From contig NZ_CP072203.1 of NCBI RefSeq assembly GCF_017654315.1, forward strand, positions 4,712,001 to 4,776,000: a stretch of 64,000 nucleotides of DNA. The letters run 5' to 3'. Made by a program: the position numbers and the translations under genes. The notes beneath the pieces are model-generated. The model saw nothing but the letters and a program-made list of their open reading frames with translations, was not told the DNA's origin and ran no database searches. Positions 1 to 7,990 of the stretch are shown in pieces. This DNA comes from Gordonia polyisoprenivorans. GTDB lineage: Bacteria > Actinomycetota > Actinomycetes > Mycobacteriales > Mycobacteriaceae. How positions within the stretch are numbered: position 1 is the stretch's first letter; the number at the start of each line of letters is the position of its first letter.

Positions 1-8
1 AGCATCCT

Positions 9-815
9 CTAGATCCGATCTTCTTGGTCGAGCTTGACGAATTCGTGGTCGGTGAGGTTGTGCACCTCGATGACATCGCGGAATCCCAGATCCGAGAAGC
101 CGCCGTTGACGTCGGCGGTGACGACGGTCTGGTGCCGGCCCAGGTCGATCAGCCGCTGCAGCAGCATGTGGGAACTGTTGACCCGATTGAGTCGGTCGAC
201 TCCCCCCACCACCAGCAACTCCGGCCTGGCGACGTTGGCCACCGCGATGCGGAACAGCGCCGCGGTCAACTCGGGCAGTTCCTCGACGTAGGCGTCCATC
301 GTCGGTAGCGCGTACGGGCCGAAGACCGGCCGACAGATCCTCTCGAGATCGTCGGCGTCGGCTTGCGGCACCCACTTGTACCAGGGCGCATGCCACCGGA
401 TGGTCTCGGTGAGGACGTCGCGGACCCGGATCGTCTGCTCGATGTCGTCGACCTCGTCGATATCGGCGATCGCCGCCCGGGCGAACAGGTGCTGGGCCTT
501 GTTGGTGCGTCCGAAGGCCGTGAGATGACCGGAGGACGGCTTCATCCGGCCGGCCAGCGTCAGCATCAGCGCCGTGCGGCCTCGACCGCCCGAACCGACC
601 AGCACGGTGACGCCGCCCCGCCGAACGGTCAGGGTGGTGGGTCCGTAGATGTGGCCCCATGATGCCCGGACCCCGATGTCCTCGGCGATCAGCAGCGCTT
701 CACCGGCGTCGGACGGGTCTGTCCGTGTGCCGGTCCCGGCGACGGGGATCTGTTCGGTCGGTGCTCCGTCGGCATCGTTGTCGTCCGGTCCGAAGTCGGC
801 TCTCGCCTCTGTCAC
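9..815 (-). CDS. Degenerate ABC-type ATP-binding protein
   Basis: 268-residue protein with the fold order of an ABC ATPase. The phosphate loop is GSGGRGRT (residues 74–81), so the usual Lys is Arg. The signature LSGGQ is replaced by an EELPEL stretch (about 178–183), and the Walker B region reads LLVVGGVDRL (200–209) without the usual Asp-Glu pair. Residues 1–45 form an acidic, disordered-looking leader. I chose the GTG at 815 because GGGAGAAAGG lies just upstream on the minus strand; longer frames have no ribosome site. Such degenerate ATPases are known in actinobacteria beside membrane proteins of the YhgE/Pip kind; any partner would lie off the left edge. ATP hydrolysis is doubtful, and a structural or regulatory role is inference. 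Confidence 0.7.
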   Translation of the reverse strand: MTEARADFGPDDNDADGAPTEQIPVAGTGTRTDPSDAGEALLIAEDIGVRASWGHIYGPTTLTVRRGGVTVLVGSGGRGRTALMLTLAGRMKPSSGHLTAFGRTNKAQHLFARAAIADIDEVDDIEQTIRVRDVLTETIRWHAPWYKWVPQADADDLERICRPVFGPYALPTMDAYVEELPELTAALFRIAVANVARPELLVVGGVDRLNRVNSSHMLLQRLIDLGRHQTVVTADVNGGFSDLGFRDVIEVHNLTDHEFVKLDQEDRI

Positions 816-1571
816 GGCTACCTTTCTCCCGTGCCCACACGCACGTTGTTGTCCGTGGCGGCCCGCTTTTGTTCGCTGACCGAAGAATCCACCATCTCGA
901 CACTTCGCACGAATTCTCTGCACGCGGCCGTGAAACCAACGACGTCATCTAATCTCAGCGTTCGCCGATTCGCCAACAAACTTCCACTTCGCATCCGAGC
1001 GACAATCGTCTCGCGAGCAGCCCATCGATTCATCCGTTCGGACCAACGCGGCTCCCGGTACCGCGCTCGCGACCTCGCGAGATGCGGCTCTGCCGGGCTC
1101 GGGGCGAGCACTTTATCATCGGTATCGCCGCATTGTGGAGAAATCTTGGTGAATGCCGCCTCGGCCCGCGCCGATCATCGGTGTCGGCGGTGCACGAATT
1201 GTGACACAGATTTGTTGCCCATCTGTCCCGAATCCGATGTCTCGACCTCCGCTAGGGTGACGACGACAAGATCGGCTATCAGTCAGCATGATTCGGCGTC
1301 ACCGGGGTGATCGGAGTCGGCCCACGAGCGCCGCGGGCACCACATTCGAGGTGCGACATGGCCCGATTTGGGACATGATGCCGACGAATCTGCGACAGTT
1401 CTCGGCATAACCCAAAGAATCGAGCCGGACACGACGTGGCGACCTATCGGTACCGGGATAATCGGAGTCCGGGGTCGCGCACTTTTCACGGTCGCCCGAA
1501 AAGAATTCACCCCTGCAGCAGGACCACCACGCGTGCACCAGGCGCACGCCCTCGAGAAAGCGGACCCAACA
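816..1571. other. Long intergenic region, no supported gene
   Basis: This 756-base stretch lies between the divergently transcribed ABC-like gene and the Ntn hydrolase gene. It is visibly less GC-rich than its neighbours, especially 870–1060. The open frames crossing it have arginine/serine-rich translations without recognisable motifs and lack ribosome binding sites. It must hold the promoters of both flanking genes. I see no clear repeat or RNA structure. Confidence 0.5.
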
Positions 1572-2606
1572 ATGTGCACTCGCGTGATCTGGCCGGATGC
1601 CAACGGCTCGGTTGTCGTCGGTCGTAACATGGATTTCCACAAAGACCTCATGACGAACCTGTGGAAGCAACCCCGGGGAGTGCAGCGCGACGACGGGGTC
1701 AAGGGAGAACTCACCTGGACCTCGAAATACGGCAGCGTCATCGCCACCGCGTTCGACATCATCTCCGTCGACGGACTCAACGAGGCGGGCCTCGGCGGAC
1801 ACGTCCTGTGGCTGGCCGAGTCGACCTACGGACAACTCGACGAGTCCCGCCCGGCGTTGAGTCAGGCGATCTGGCTGCAGTACTTCCTCGACAATTTCGC
1901 CACCGTCGCCGAGGCGGTCGCCTGGATCGACGAGACGTCGGTGCAGGTCATCCAGATGCCCGATCCGACCGGTGGCAATCCGCCCACCATCCACCTCGCG
2001 TTGGACGACGCCACCGGCGACTCGGCGATCATCGAGTACATCGACGGTCGCGCGCAGGTCTATCACAGCGCCGATTACCACGTGATGACCAATTCCCCGA
2101 CCTACGACCAACAGCTGACGCTGCTCACGCGCTGGGAGGGGCTCGGTGGCGATCAGCCGCTGCCCGGTGACACCGAGGCCGAGCACCGCTTCGCCCGCGC
2201 GGCCTACTACGCGAAGCGACTGCCGCAGCCGAGTACCCAGCTCGAATCGATCGCGAGCATGTTCAGCGTGATACGCAATGCCGCCCAGCCGTTCCGGATC
2301 CCCGACCCCGGCAAGCCGGATGCGTCGCAGACGATCTGGCAGGTCGTGCTCGACCTGACCAACAAGCGGTACGTGTACGAGTCCACCACCCGACCCAACG
2401 TGGTGTGGGTCGACCTCGCCGATCTCGACTTCTCCGAGGGCAGCGGACAACTCAAGCTCGACCTGCTGAGCAAACTGTCCCTCGAGGGCGGGATCGCGGG
2501 CAACGTGGCTTCGGACTTCGCCGACGACGGACCGATGACCTTCCTGTCCTTCGCACTCCTCGAACAGCTCGAGAAAGCCCAGGGCGCGAGCGCCACCAAA
2601 TCCTGA
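1572..2606 (+). CDS. Linear amide C-N hydrolase (choloylglycine hydrolase / penicillin V acylase family)
   Basis: 344 residues. The start ATG at 1572 is followed directly by Cys, giving MCTRVIW: after Met removal Cys2 would be the N-terminal nucleophile, as in the choloylglycine hydrolase branch of Ntn hydrolases. The motif GRNMDF about 18 residues later fits the family. AGAAAG precedes the start by about 8 bases. Members cleave amide bonds in bile salts, penicillin V or N-acyl homoserine lactones; the substrate cannot be told from sequence. No signal peptide is possible with this start, so it is cytoplasmic. The last codons (Ala-Ser-Ala-Thr-Lys-Ser) and the stop form the first unit of a 23-bp tandem repeat that runs on downstream. 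Confidence 0.85.
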   Translation: MCTRVIWPDANGSVVVGRNMDFHKDLMTNLWKQPRGVQRDDGVKGELTWTSKYGSVIATAFDIISVDGLNEAGLGGHVLWLAESTYGQLDESRPALSQAIWLQYFLDNFATVAEAVAWIDETSVQVIQMPDPTGGNPPTIHLALDDATGDSAIIEYIDGRAQVYHSADYHVMTNSPTYDQQLTLLTRWEGLGGDQPLPGDTEAEHRFARAAYYAKRLPQPSTQLESIASMFSVIRNAAQPFRIPDPGKPDASQTIWQVVLDLTNKRYVYESTTRPNVVWVDLADLDFSEGSGQLKLDLLSKLSLEGGIAGNVASDFADDGPMTFLSFALLEQLEKAQGASATKS

Positions 2607-2654
2607 GCGCGAGCGCCACGAAGCCCTGAGCGCGAGCGCCGCCAGGTCCTGAGC
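2586..2654. repeat. Three tandem 23-bp repeats spanning a stop codon
   Basis: Units at 2586–2608, 2609–2631 and 2632–2654 share GCGAGCGCC at the start and CCTGAGC or TCCTGAGC at the end, differing only at a few middle bases. The first unit contains the last codons and the TGA of the amide hydrolase gene; the other two lie beyond it. Because 23 is not a multiple of three, the copied stops are not all in the reading frame. Confidence 0.9.
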
Positions 2655-2695
2655 GTCCCCCGGCGAGCGACGTCGGCTCGGTGCGATTTGCCGTG

Positions 2696-2729
2696 ACGGT
2701 GGCGTCCACGACATCGTGGACGCCACCGT
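2696..2729. terminator. Perfect 16-bp inverted repeat with 2-base loop
   Basis: ACGGTGGCGTCCACGA at 2696–2711 is exactly complementary to 2714–2729, with CA between. It lies between the amide hydrolase and the YbaK-family gene. It may be the terminator of the first (no T-run follows) or an operator of the second. A GTG at 2716 lies inside the hairpin, one reason for preferring the later start at 2755. Confidence 0.7.
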
Positions 2730-2754
2730 ACTCATGCAGCGAGAGGACATCGAT

Positions 2755-3255
2755 GTGGCCGCCACCCCTGCCGTCGCCGCGCTCACCGCGCAGTCGATAC
2801 CCCATCGCGTGCACCGCTACCGCCACGACCCGCGAACCACCGCATACGGCGCCGAGGCCGTCGACGTGCTCGGCGCGGCCTTCGGGGTGGCTGCCGAGCA
2901 GATCCTCAAGACGTTGGTCATCGAGTTGTCCGGCACCCGTTCGGGTCTCGCGGTGGCCGTCGTGCCGGTGCCGCGCTCGTTGTCGCTGAAGGCAGCGGCC
3001 GCCGCGCTGGACGCCGGGCGCGCGGTGATGGCCGACGCCAAGGCGGTCACCCGGAGCACCGGCTACGTTCTCGGCGGGGTCTCCCCCATCGGCCAGCGCA
3101 TCACGCTGCCGACCGTCGTCGACGAGTCGGTTCTGCGGTGGCCGCACGTGTGGTGCAGCGCCGGACGCCGGGGGCTCGAGGTGGAGGTGGCCCCCGCGGA
3201 TCTGATCGCGATCACCTCGGCGGTGACCGCCGACATCTGCGCCGCCGCGGGCTGA
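2755..3255 (+). CDS. ybaK: YbaK/EbsC-family Cys-tRNA(Pro) deacylase-like protein
   Basis: 166 residues from the GTG at 2755, which has GAGAGGA seven bases upstream. The upstream GTG at 2716 lies in a hairpin and the ATG at 2734 lacks a ribosome site. The N-terminus (TPAVAALTAQ, then HRYRHDP), a central Lys in ILKTLVIE and the GYVLGGVSPIG segment are typical of the YbaK branch of aminoacyl-tRNA editing domains, which hydrolyse mischarged Cys-tRNA(Pro) in the cytoplasm. Length matches the stand-alone family. Confidence 0.85.
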   Translation: MAATPAVAALTAQSIPHRVHRYRHDPRTTAYGAEAVDVLGAAFGVAAEQILKTLVIELSGTRSGLAVAVVPVPRSLSLKAAAAALDAGRAVMADAKAVTRSTGYVLGGVSPIGQRITLPTVVDESVLRWPHVWCSAGRRGLEVEVAPADLIAITSAVTADICAAAG

Positions 3256-3302
3256 CGGTCACTGTCGCCCGGGCCCCGGCGCACTGCGGTAGACATGACG
3301 TC

Positions 3303-4052
3303 ATGTGCGGACGATATGCGGTGACCACGGACCCGGCGAAACTCGCTGCCGAGATCGACGCGGTGAACGAGGTGCCGGTCCCGCTGGACGCCGCGGCGGG
3401 CACACCGGGTTCACCGGGGCCCAACTACAACGTCGCGCCGACCACGACGGTGATGACCGTCGTCAAACGCCACGACCATGATGATCCCGACGACGACCCG
3501 CGACTGCGTGTGCGCGCCATGCGCTGGGGGCTCGTCCCGGCGTGGGCCAAGGAGGTCGGCAAGGGACCGCTGCTGTTCAATGCCCGCGCCGAAACGGCCG
3601 GGGAGAAGAGTTCGTTCCGAGCGTCGGTGAAGTCGCGACGTTGCCTGGTCCCGATGGACGGTTGGTACGAGTGGAAGAAGGGCCCGCCCGACTCCAAGGG
3701 CAAGCCGACCAAGGTGCCGTTCTTCATGTCACCGGTCGACGGGACCCGGTTGTTCATGGCCGGCCTCTGGTCGGTGTGGCACGACCGTACCGATGACGCG
3801 GCGCCGCCGCTGTTGAGCTGTTCGATCCTGACGACCGACGCCGTCGGCGATCTGCGCGAGGTGCACGATCGGATGCCGCTGATCATGCCCTACGACAATT
3901 GGGACGCGTGGCTCGATCCCGACCACCGTGCGCCGGATACGCTCTTCGCACCGCCGAGTGCCGACGTCGCGGCCGCGATCGTGATTCGTGAGGTGTCACC
4001 GCTGGTGAATCGGGTGGCCAACAATTCTCCGGAGCTCCTGAACCCGGTGTGA
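3303..4052 (+). CDS. SRAP-domain protein (HMCES/YedK type, SOS response-associated)
   Basis: 249 residues beginning MCGRYAV, so Cys2 becomes the N-terminal catalytic residue that forms a thiazolidine crosslink with abasic sites in single-stranded DNA. Other family landmarks are present in order: NYNVAPT near residue 40, a WGLVPAWA segment, NARAET near 95, RRCLVPMDGWYEW near 115, and VHDRMPLI near 185. The start at 3303 is fixed by the requirement for Met-Cys. It protects abasic sites during replication. In M. tuberculosis an SRAP gene lies next to aroA; here it is about 49 kb away. Confidence 0.92.
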   Translation: MCGRYAVTTDPAKLAAEIDAVNEVPVPLDAAAGTPGSPGPNYNVAPTTTVMTVVKRHDHDDPDDDPRLRVRAMRWGLVPAWAKEVGKGPLLFNARAETAGEKSSFRASVKSRRCLVPMDGWYEWKKGPPDSKGKPTKVPFFMSPVDGTRLFMAGLWSVWHDRTDDAAPPLLSCSILTTDAVGDLREVHDRMPLIMPYDNWDAWLDPDHRAPDTLFAPPSADVAAAIVIREVSPLVNRVANNSPELLNPV

Positions 4053-4068
4053 GGCCGCGGCCGATGGG

Positions 4069-5107
4069 TCAGTTGTCGGGGACCAGTACCGCCGCGCCGT
4101 CGAACCGTCCGGCCTTCAGGTCGGCGAGGGCCGCGTCGGCCCGCGACAGCGGGTAGGTGTGGGTGGTGGCGGTGATCCCGTATTCCTCGACCAGCCGCAG
4201 GAATTCGCGACCGTCACCCCGGGTGTTGGCCGTCACCGAGCGGATCTCCTTCTCGTAGAACAGCTCTCGCTCGTAGTTGAGAGAAGGGATGTCGCTGAGG
4301 TGGATGCCGGCGATGGAGAGCACCCCGCCGCGGTCGAGGGCCCGCATCGCCACCGGCACGAGCTCACCCACCGGGGCGAAGGTGATCGCGGCATCGAGCG
4401 GCTCGGGCGGGGCGTCGTAGGCATCGACCGCCGAGACCGCACCCAACGACAGTGCCAGCTCGCGCGCCTGCTCCCCCCGCGTCATCACATGCACCCGCGC
4501 ACCCTGCGCGATGGCGATCTGCGCGGCGAGATGCGCGCTGCCGCCGAATCCGTAGAGCCCCAACCGACCTCCGGGCGGCAGGGACGCCCGCATCAGCGCG
4601 CGATAGCCGATGATGCCGGCGCACAGCAGCGGGGCAAGGGTCACATCATCGACGCCGCCGGGTAGGTGATAGGCGAAATCGGCGGGTACGGTGGTGAATT
4701 CGGCGTAGCCACCGTCGACATCCCAGCCGGTGTAGGTCGAATTCGGGCAGAGGTTCTCGGCCCCGCGCACACAGTAGCCGCAGGTTCCGTCGGTGTGGTG
4801 GAGCCAGGCGACGCCCACGCGGTCGCCGACCGCGTATCCCTGTGCCTGCGCCGAGTCCGACGACCTCGCCGACCACCTCGTGGCCCGGGGTCACCCCGAC
4901 CCGGTGGACCGGCAGATCACCTTCGCAGACGTGCAGGTCGGTGCGACACACCCCGCACGCACGCATCCGCACGAGCAGCTCACCGGCACCGGGTTCGGGG
5001 ATCGGCTTGTCGACCGGCTGCAGCGGCCCGGGGCGATCCGAACTGTCGCGATCGGACTCCGGGTCGATCGGCGCAGGTGTGGTGACGGCCCATGCACGCA
5101 TGCTCAC
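4069..5107 (-). pseudogene. Zinc-dependent alcohol dehydrogenase, interrupted by a frameshift
   Basis: Two overlapping minus-strand frames together make one medium-chain zinc alcohol dehydrogenase of about 340 residues. The N-terminal part (start GTG at 5107 or ATG at 5101, MRAWAVTT) carries GVCRTDLH and [12 protein letters not shown]. The C-terminal part, open from 4818 to 4069, carries the structural-zinc segment [14 protein letters not shown], a [11 protein letters not shown] nucleotide loop and a normal end. The frames change over at about 4840–4860, where the protein should read on into a [11 protein letters not shown] segment; one base too few or too many explains it. The GTG overlaps the stop of the monooxygenase upstream (GTGA), so the two were one operon. 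Either a real pseudogene or a base-call error. Confidence 0.8.
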
Positions 5108-6600
5108 ACAGTAGGCGCCATCCGGTACTCGTAGGCGTCGAGCGGGAATCTGCCCATCTCCCGCAGGGTGGTCAGCGTCGACGTGGGGCGCAGCAGTGCC
5201 GCCTCGCCCTGGTGGTTGAAGTAGTAGCTCCGCGAACTCGCGCAGTCGCCGCGGTAGAAGACCGACGAATCGAGCTTGGCGGTGACCTCGTCGAGGAACT
5301 GCGCATTCGCCTGCTCGGTGACCTCGAAGGTCGTCGCCCCGCGTCGTTTCAGCTCACCGAAGAGCCGCCCGATGTGGATCATCTGGCCTTCGATGGTGGT
5401 GAAGTACGACAACCCGCTGTAGGAGTAGGGACTGTTGAGCGACAACAGATTCGGGAATTTCGGCATGGTCAGCCCCTGGTACGCCTGGAACCGGCGGGTC
5501 CGCCACCAGAGCCCGAGCTCCACGCCGTCGCGCCCGAGGACCGGGAAGGCGGGAAAGTTGCTGTCCCACAGATCGAATCCGGTGGCGAGGACGAGGGTGT
5601 CGATCTCGGTGCGCCGACCATCGCCCGCGACGATGGCGTCGGGTTCCAGGTGGCCGATCCCATTCGTCTCCAGGGTGACATTGTCGCGAACGAAGGACCG
5701 GAAGTAGCTGTTGGAGAACGTCGGTCGTTTGCATCCGAAGTCGTAGTCGGGGGTCAGCGCCCGACGCAACGCCGCGTCGGGGACCTGCGCCCGCAAGTGC
5801 GCCCGCGCCAGCAGCGCGGCACCCTTGTTGCCCAGTCTGGCCTGGCGGAAGTGCAGCACACCGACCACCATGAGCAGTTCCAGCGCTGCCGTGTTCACCA
5901 GGCGCGCCGCGCGTTGCACCGGGGGCACCCGGGCGAACAACTGCTGCACCGGCTTCGCGATCGCCATGTCGAGCTTGGGCACCACCCAGATGGGAGTGCG
6001 CTGGAAGACCGTCAGGTGGCGTGCGACCCGCGCCGCCTCGGGGATCAATTGCACCGCGGTCGCACCGGTTCCGATCACCGCGATGCGCTTGTCGGTGAGG
6101 TCGGCGGAGTCGTCCCAGTCGGCGGTGTGCAGGACCGTGCCCTCGAAGGAGTCGATCCCCGGGAAGTCGGGGATGTGGGGTTGGGAGAGGAAGCCGGTGG
6201 CGGTCACCAGATAGCGGCACGTGCGTGCCGTGCCGTCATCGGTGTGCACCACCCAGAACTGTTGCTGCTCATCCCATTCGGCGGACTCGACGCTGACGCC
6301 GAACTCCATGTGCCGTGTGAGATCGTAGGTGTCGGCGACGTGCGTCGCATAGCGTTTGAGTTCGGGTCCCGGCGCGAACAATCGCGACCAGTAGGGGTTC
6401 GGCGCGAACGAGTACGAGTAGGTCACCGAGGCGATGTCGACGGCCAGGCCCGGGTAGTGGTTCACATGCCAGGTGCCACCGAGGTCGTCCTCGCGTTCGA
6501 GGATTGCGAGGTCGTCGATGCCGAGACGTCGGAATTCGATGGCCGCCCCGAGCCCACCGAATCCGGCGCCCACGATGATCACCTCGTGATGCTCTCGCAT
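5104..6600 (-). CDS. Flavin-containing Baeyer-Villiger monooxygenase
   Basis: 498 residues. FAD-binding GAGFGGLG at 11–18, GGTW near 41–44, the type I Baeyer-Villiger fingerprint FEGTVLHTADW at 152–162, and the NADPH-binding GTGATA at 177–182. This class inserts oxygen next to a carbonyl, turning ketones into esters with NADPH and O2, in the cytoplasm. It is followed by an alcohol dehydrogenase gene starting inside its stop codon (GTGA overlap), a logical pairing since the dehydrogenase makes ketones. The substrate is unknown; long-chain or cyclic ketones are typical. Confidence 0.9.
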   Translation of the reverse strand: MREHHEVIIVGAGFGGLGAAIEFRRLGIDDLAILEREDDLGGTWHVNHYPGLAVDIASVTYSYSFAPNPYWSRLFAPGPELKRYATHVADTYDLTRHMEFGVSVESAEWDEQQQFWVVHTDDGTARTCRYLVTATGFLSQPHIPDFPGIDSFEGTVLHTADWDDSADLTDKRIAVIGTGATAVQLIPEAARVARHLTVFQRTPIWVVPKLDMAIAKPVQQLFARVPPVQRAARLVNTAALELLMVVGVLHFRQARLGNKGAALLARAHLRAQVPDAALRRALTPDYDFGCKRPTFSNSYFRSFVRDNVTLETNGIGHLEPDAIVAGDGRRTEIDTLVLATGFDLWDSNFPAFPVLGRDGVELGLWWRTRRFQAYQGLTMPKFPNLLSLNSPYSYSGLSYFTTIEGQMIHIGRLFGELKRRGATTFEVTEQANAQFLDEVTAKLDSSVFYRGDCASSRSYYFNHQGEAALLRPTSTLTTLREMGRFPLDAYEYRMAPTV

Positions 6601-6694
6601 GTGTCCCCCTTCGAGAGGTCACGCGTCCGTGGAGGCCACCGCGACCATTACCTGTTACCAGGTTTCACAGTAACCCACATCACCATGGGAAGGC

Positions 6695-7882
6695 TCAGGG
6701 GATCGGCGACCCGTCGTAGAGCACGTCGAAGAACTGGGTGGCCACCAGGGTCTCGCCCTTGACCCGATTGATGCCGAGCTGTTTGCGATACGCCAGCACA
6801 TGCTGCAGCGACAATGCCGAATACAGCAGTGGCAGATGATCTTTGCGCTGCTCGTACACACCCTTCGCGCCGCGTGAGGCGCGCAGGTCCGCACGGGCAC
6901 GAGTCGGGTGCATCAGGGCGTCGCGGATGACTGCGGCCCGGATCATCTTCTTGCGGCCCTCGGGCACGACGACGAGCTCACCGGAATCGAACAGCGCGGT
7001 GTCGAACTCCTCGGCGGTGGCCAGGGTGCACCCGGCGGTCGGGCGCGGGTTGCACTCGACCATGTGGTGCACCCCGTCGTCGGTCATCAGGTAGTCGAAG
7101 CTCAGTTGTCCGTGCCAATTCAGTTCGCGCGCAATGCGTTGCGCGGTCTCCAGAGACTGCGGCGAATCCACCGACCGGAAGACCACGCCCCCGCGGTTGT
7201 CGATCGCGAGCGGGTGTTCATAGCAGGAGTGCAGGACGACCTCGCCGTGGTGGACCACACTCCAGCTGCAGCGGTCGACCCCGGCCAGGAATTCCTGGAC
7301 CAGCCAGGGGTCCTCGGGGGTGGGCGTGATGTCGCCGAGGTCGGTCTCGCCGGCGAGCGGTCCGGTGTTGGTGGCGATGTCGAGACCGCCGCGCCCGAAG
7401 GCCGCCCGCGCGAACCAGTGATCCCAGCGGCCGGTTGCCGCACGCAGTTCCGCCGGGCTCGTCGCGGTGATCGTCTCGGCGACCGGTAGGCCCAGCCGCG
7501 CGCACAGCTCGGTGAAGCCGACCTTGTCGTGCACCATACGCAGGGTGTCGAAGTCGGGGAAGAACAACTCGACGTCGCGGCCGTCGGCGAGCTGATCTCG
7601 ATGCTTGGCGAGATAGAAGACGTCCTCGAACATCGGCAGCAGCCAGTTGATCCGCTCGGAGTCGAGAATCCCCGCGATGGCATCGACGTAGGCCTGGGTT
7701 TCCTGGGTGGGGGCGGGCACCACCATGTGCTTGCTCGCACCTCGCGAATGGTTGCCGGGCGCCGATCGGAAGGTGTCGGTCGCGACGACGAACCGGCCCG
7801 TCTCCCCCAGCTTGTGGATCTCGTCGACGGCGAAGGGCATCCGGGACGTGGTGACGAGGATTCTGGGATCGACAGGCGCCAT
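6695..7882 (-). CDS. ATP-grasp domain protein, carboxylate–amine ligase-like
   Basis: 395 residues from the ATG at 7882 (MAPVDPRILVTT). An N-terminal pre-grasp domain is followed by ATP-grasp features: FARAAFGRGG in the glycine-rich loop region, PWLVQEFLAG, and the metal-binding end MVECNPRPTAG. ATP-grasp enzymes ligate a carboxylate to an amine or thiol through an acyl phosphate; the substrate cannot be read from sequence. It is divergent from an MFS exporter with 108 bases between the starts, which suggests shared regulation and possibly synthesis plus export of one product. An upstream GTG (7939) is possible but less conserved-looking. Confidence 0.75.
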   Translation of the reverse strand: MAPVDPRILVTTSRMPFAVDEIHKLGETGRFVVATDTFRSAPGNHSRGASKHMVVPAPTQETQAYVDAIAGILDSERINWLLPMFEDVFYLAKHRDQLADGRDVELFFPDFDTLRMVHDKVGFTELCARLGLPVAETITATSPAELRAATGRWDHWFARAAFGRGGLDIATNTGPLAGETDLGDITPTPEDPWLVQEFLAGVDRCSWSVVHHGEVVLHSCYEHPLAIDNRGGVVFRSVDSPQSLETAQRIARELNWHGQLSFDYLMTDDGVHHMVECNPRPTAGCTLATAEEFDTALFDSGELVVVPEGRKKMIRAAVIRDALMHPTRARADLRASRGAKGVYEQRKDHLPLLYSALSLQHVLAYRKQLGINRVKGETLVATQFFDVLYDGSPIP

Positions 7883-7990
7883 GCCACGACGGTAGTGCAC
7901 CCACGGTTCGCCGAGTGGATACTCCGGGCAGACCGCCACCGCGCATCACGCCGGTGGGCGCCCGCCATCGGGGATACGCTGTGGGGCGTC

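Noticed and set aside
831..1310. Possible 159-codon gene in the long left spacer
   Set aside because: Ser/Arg/Thr-rich translation without motif or ribosome site.
2716..2754. Earlier GTG or ATG starts of the YbaK-family gene
   Set aside because: The GTG lies within the perfect hairpin and neither has a ribosome site, whereas the GTG at 2755 has one at ideal spacing.
5092..6762. Plus-strand frame of about 550 codons opposite the Baeyer-Villiger monooxygenase
   Set aside because: The real gene on the minus strand has FAD, NADPH and BVMO motifs; this frame has none and no ribosome site.
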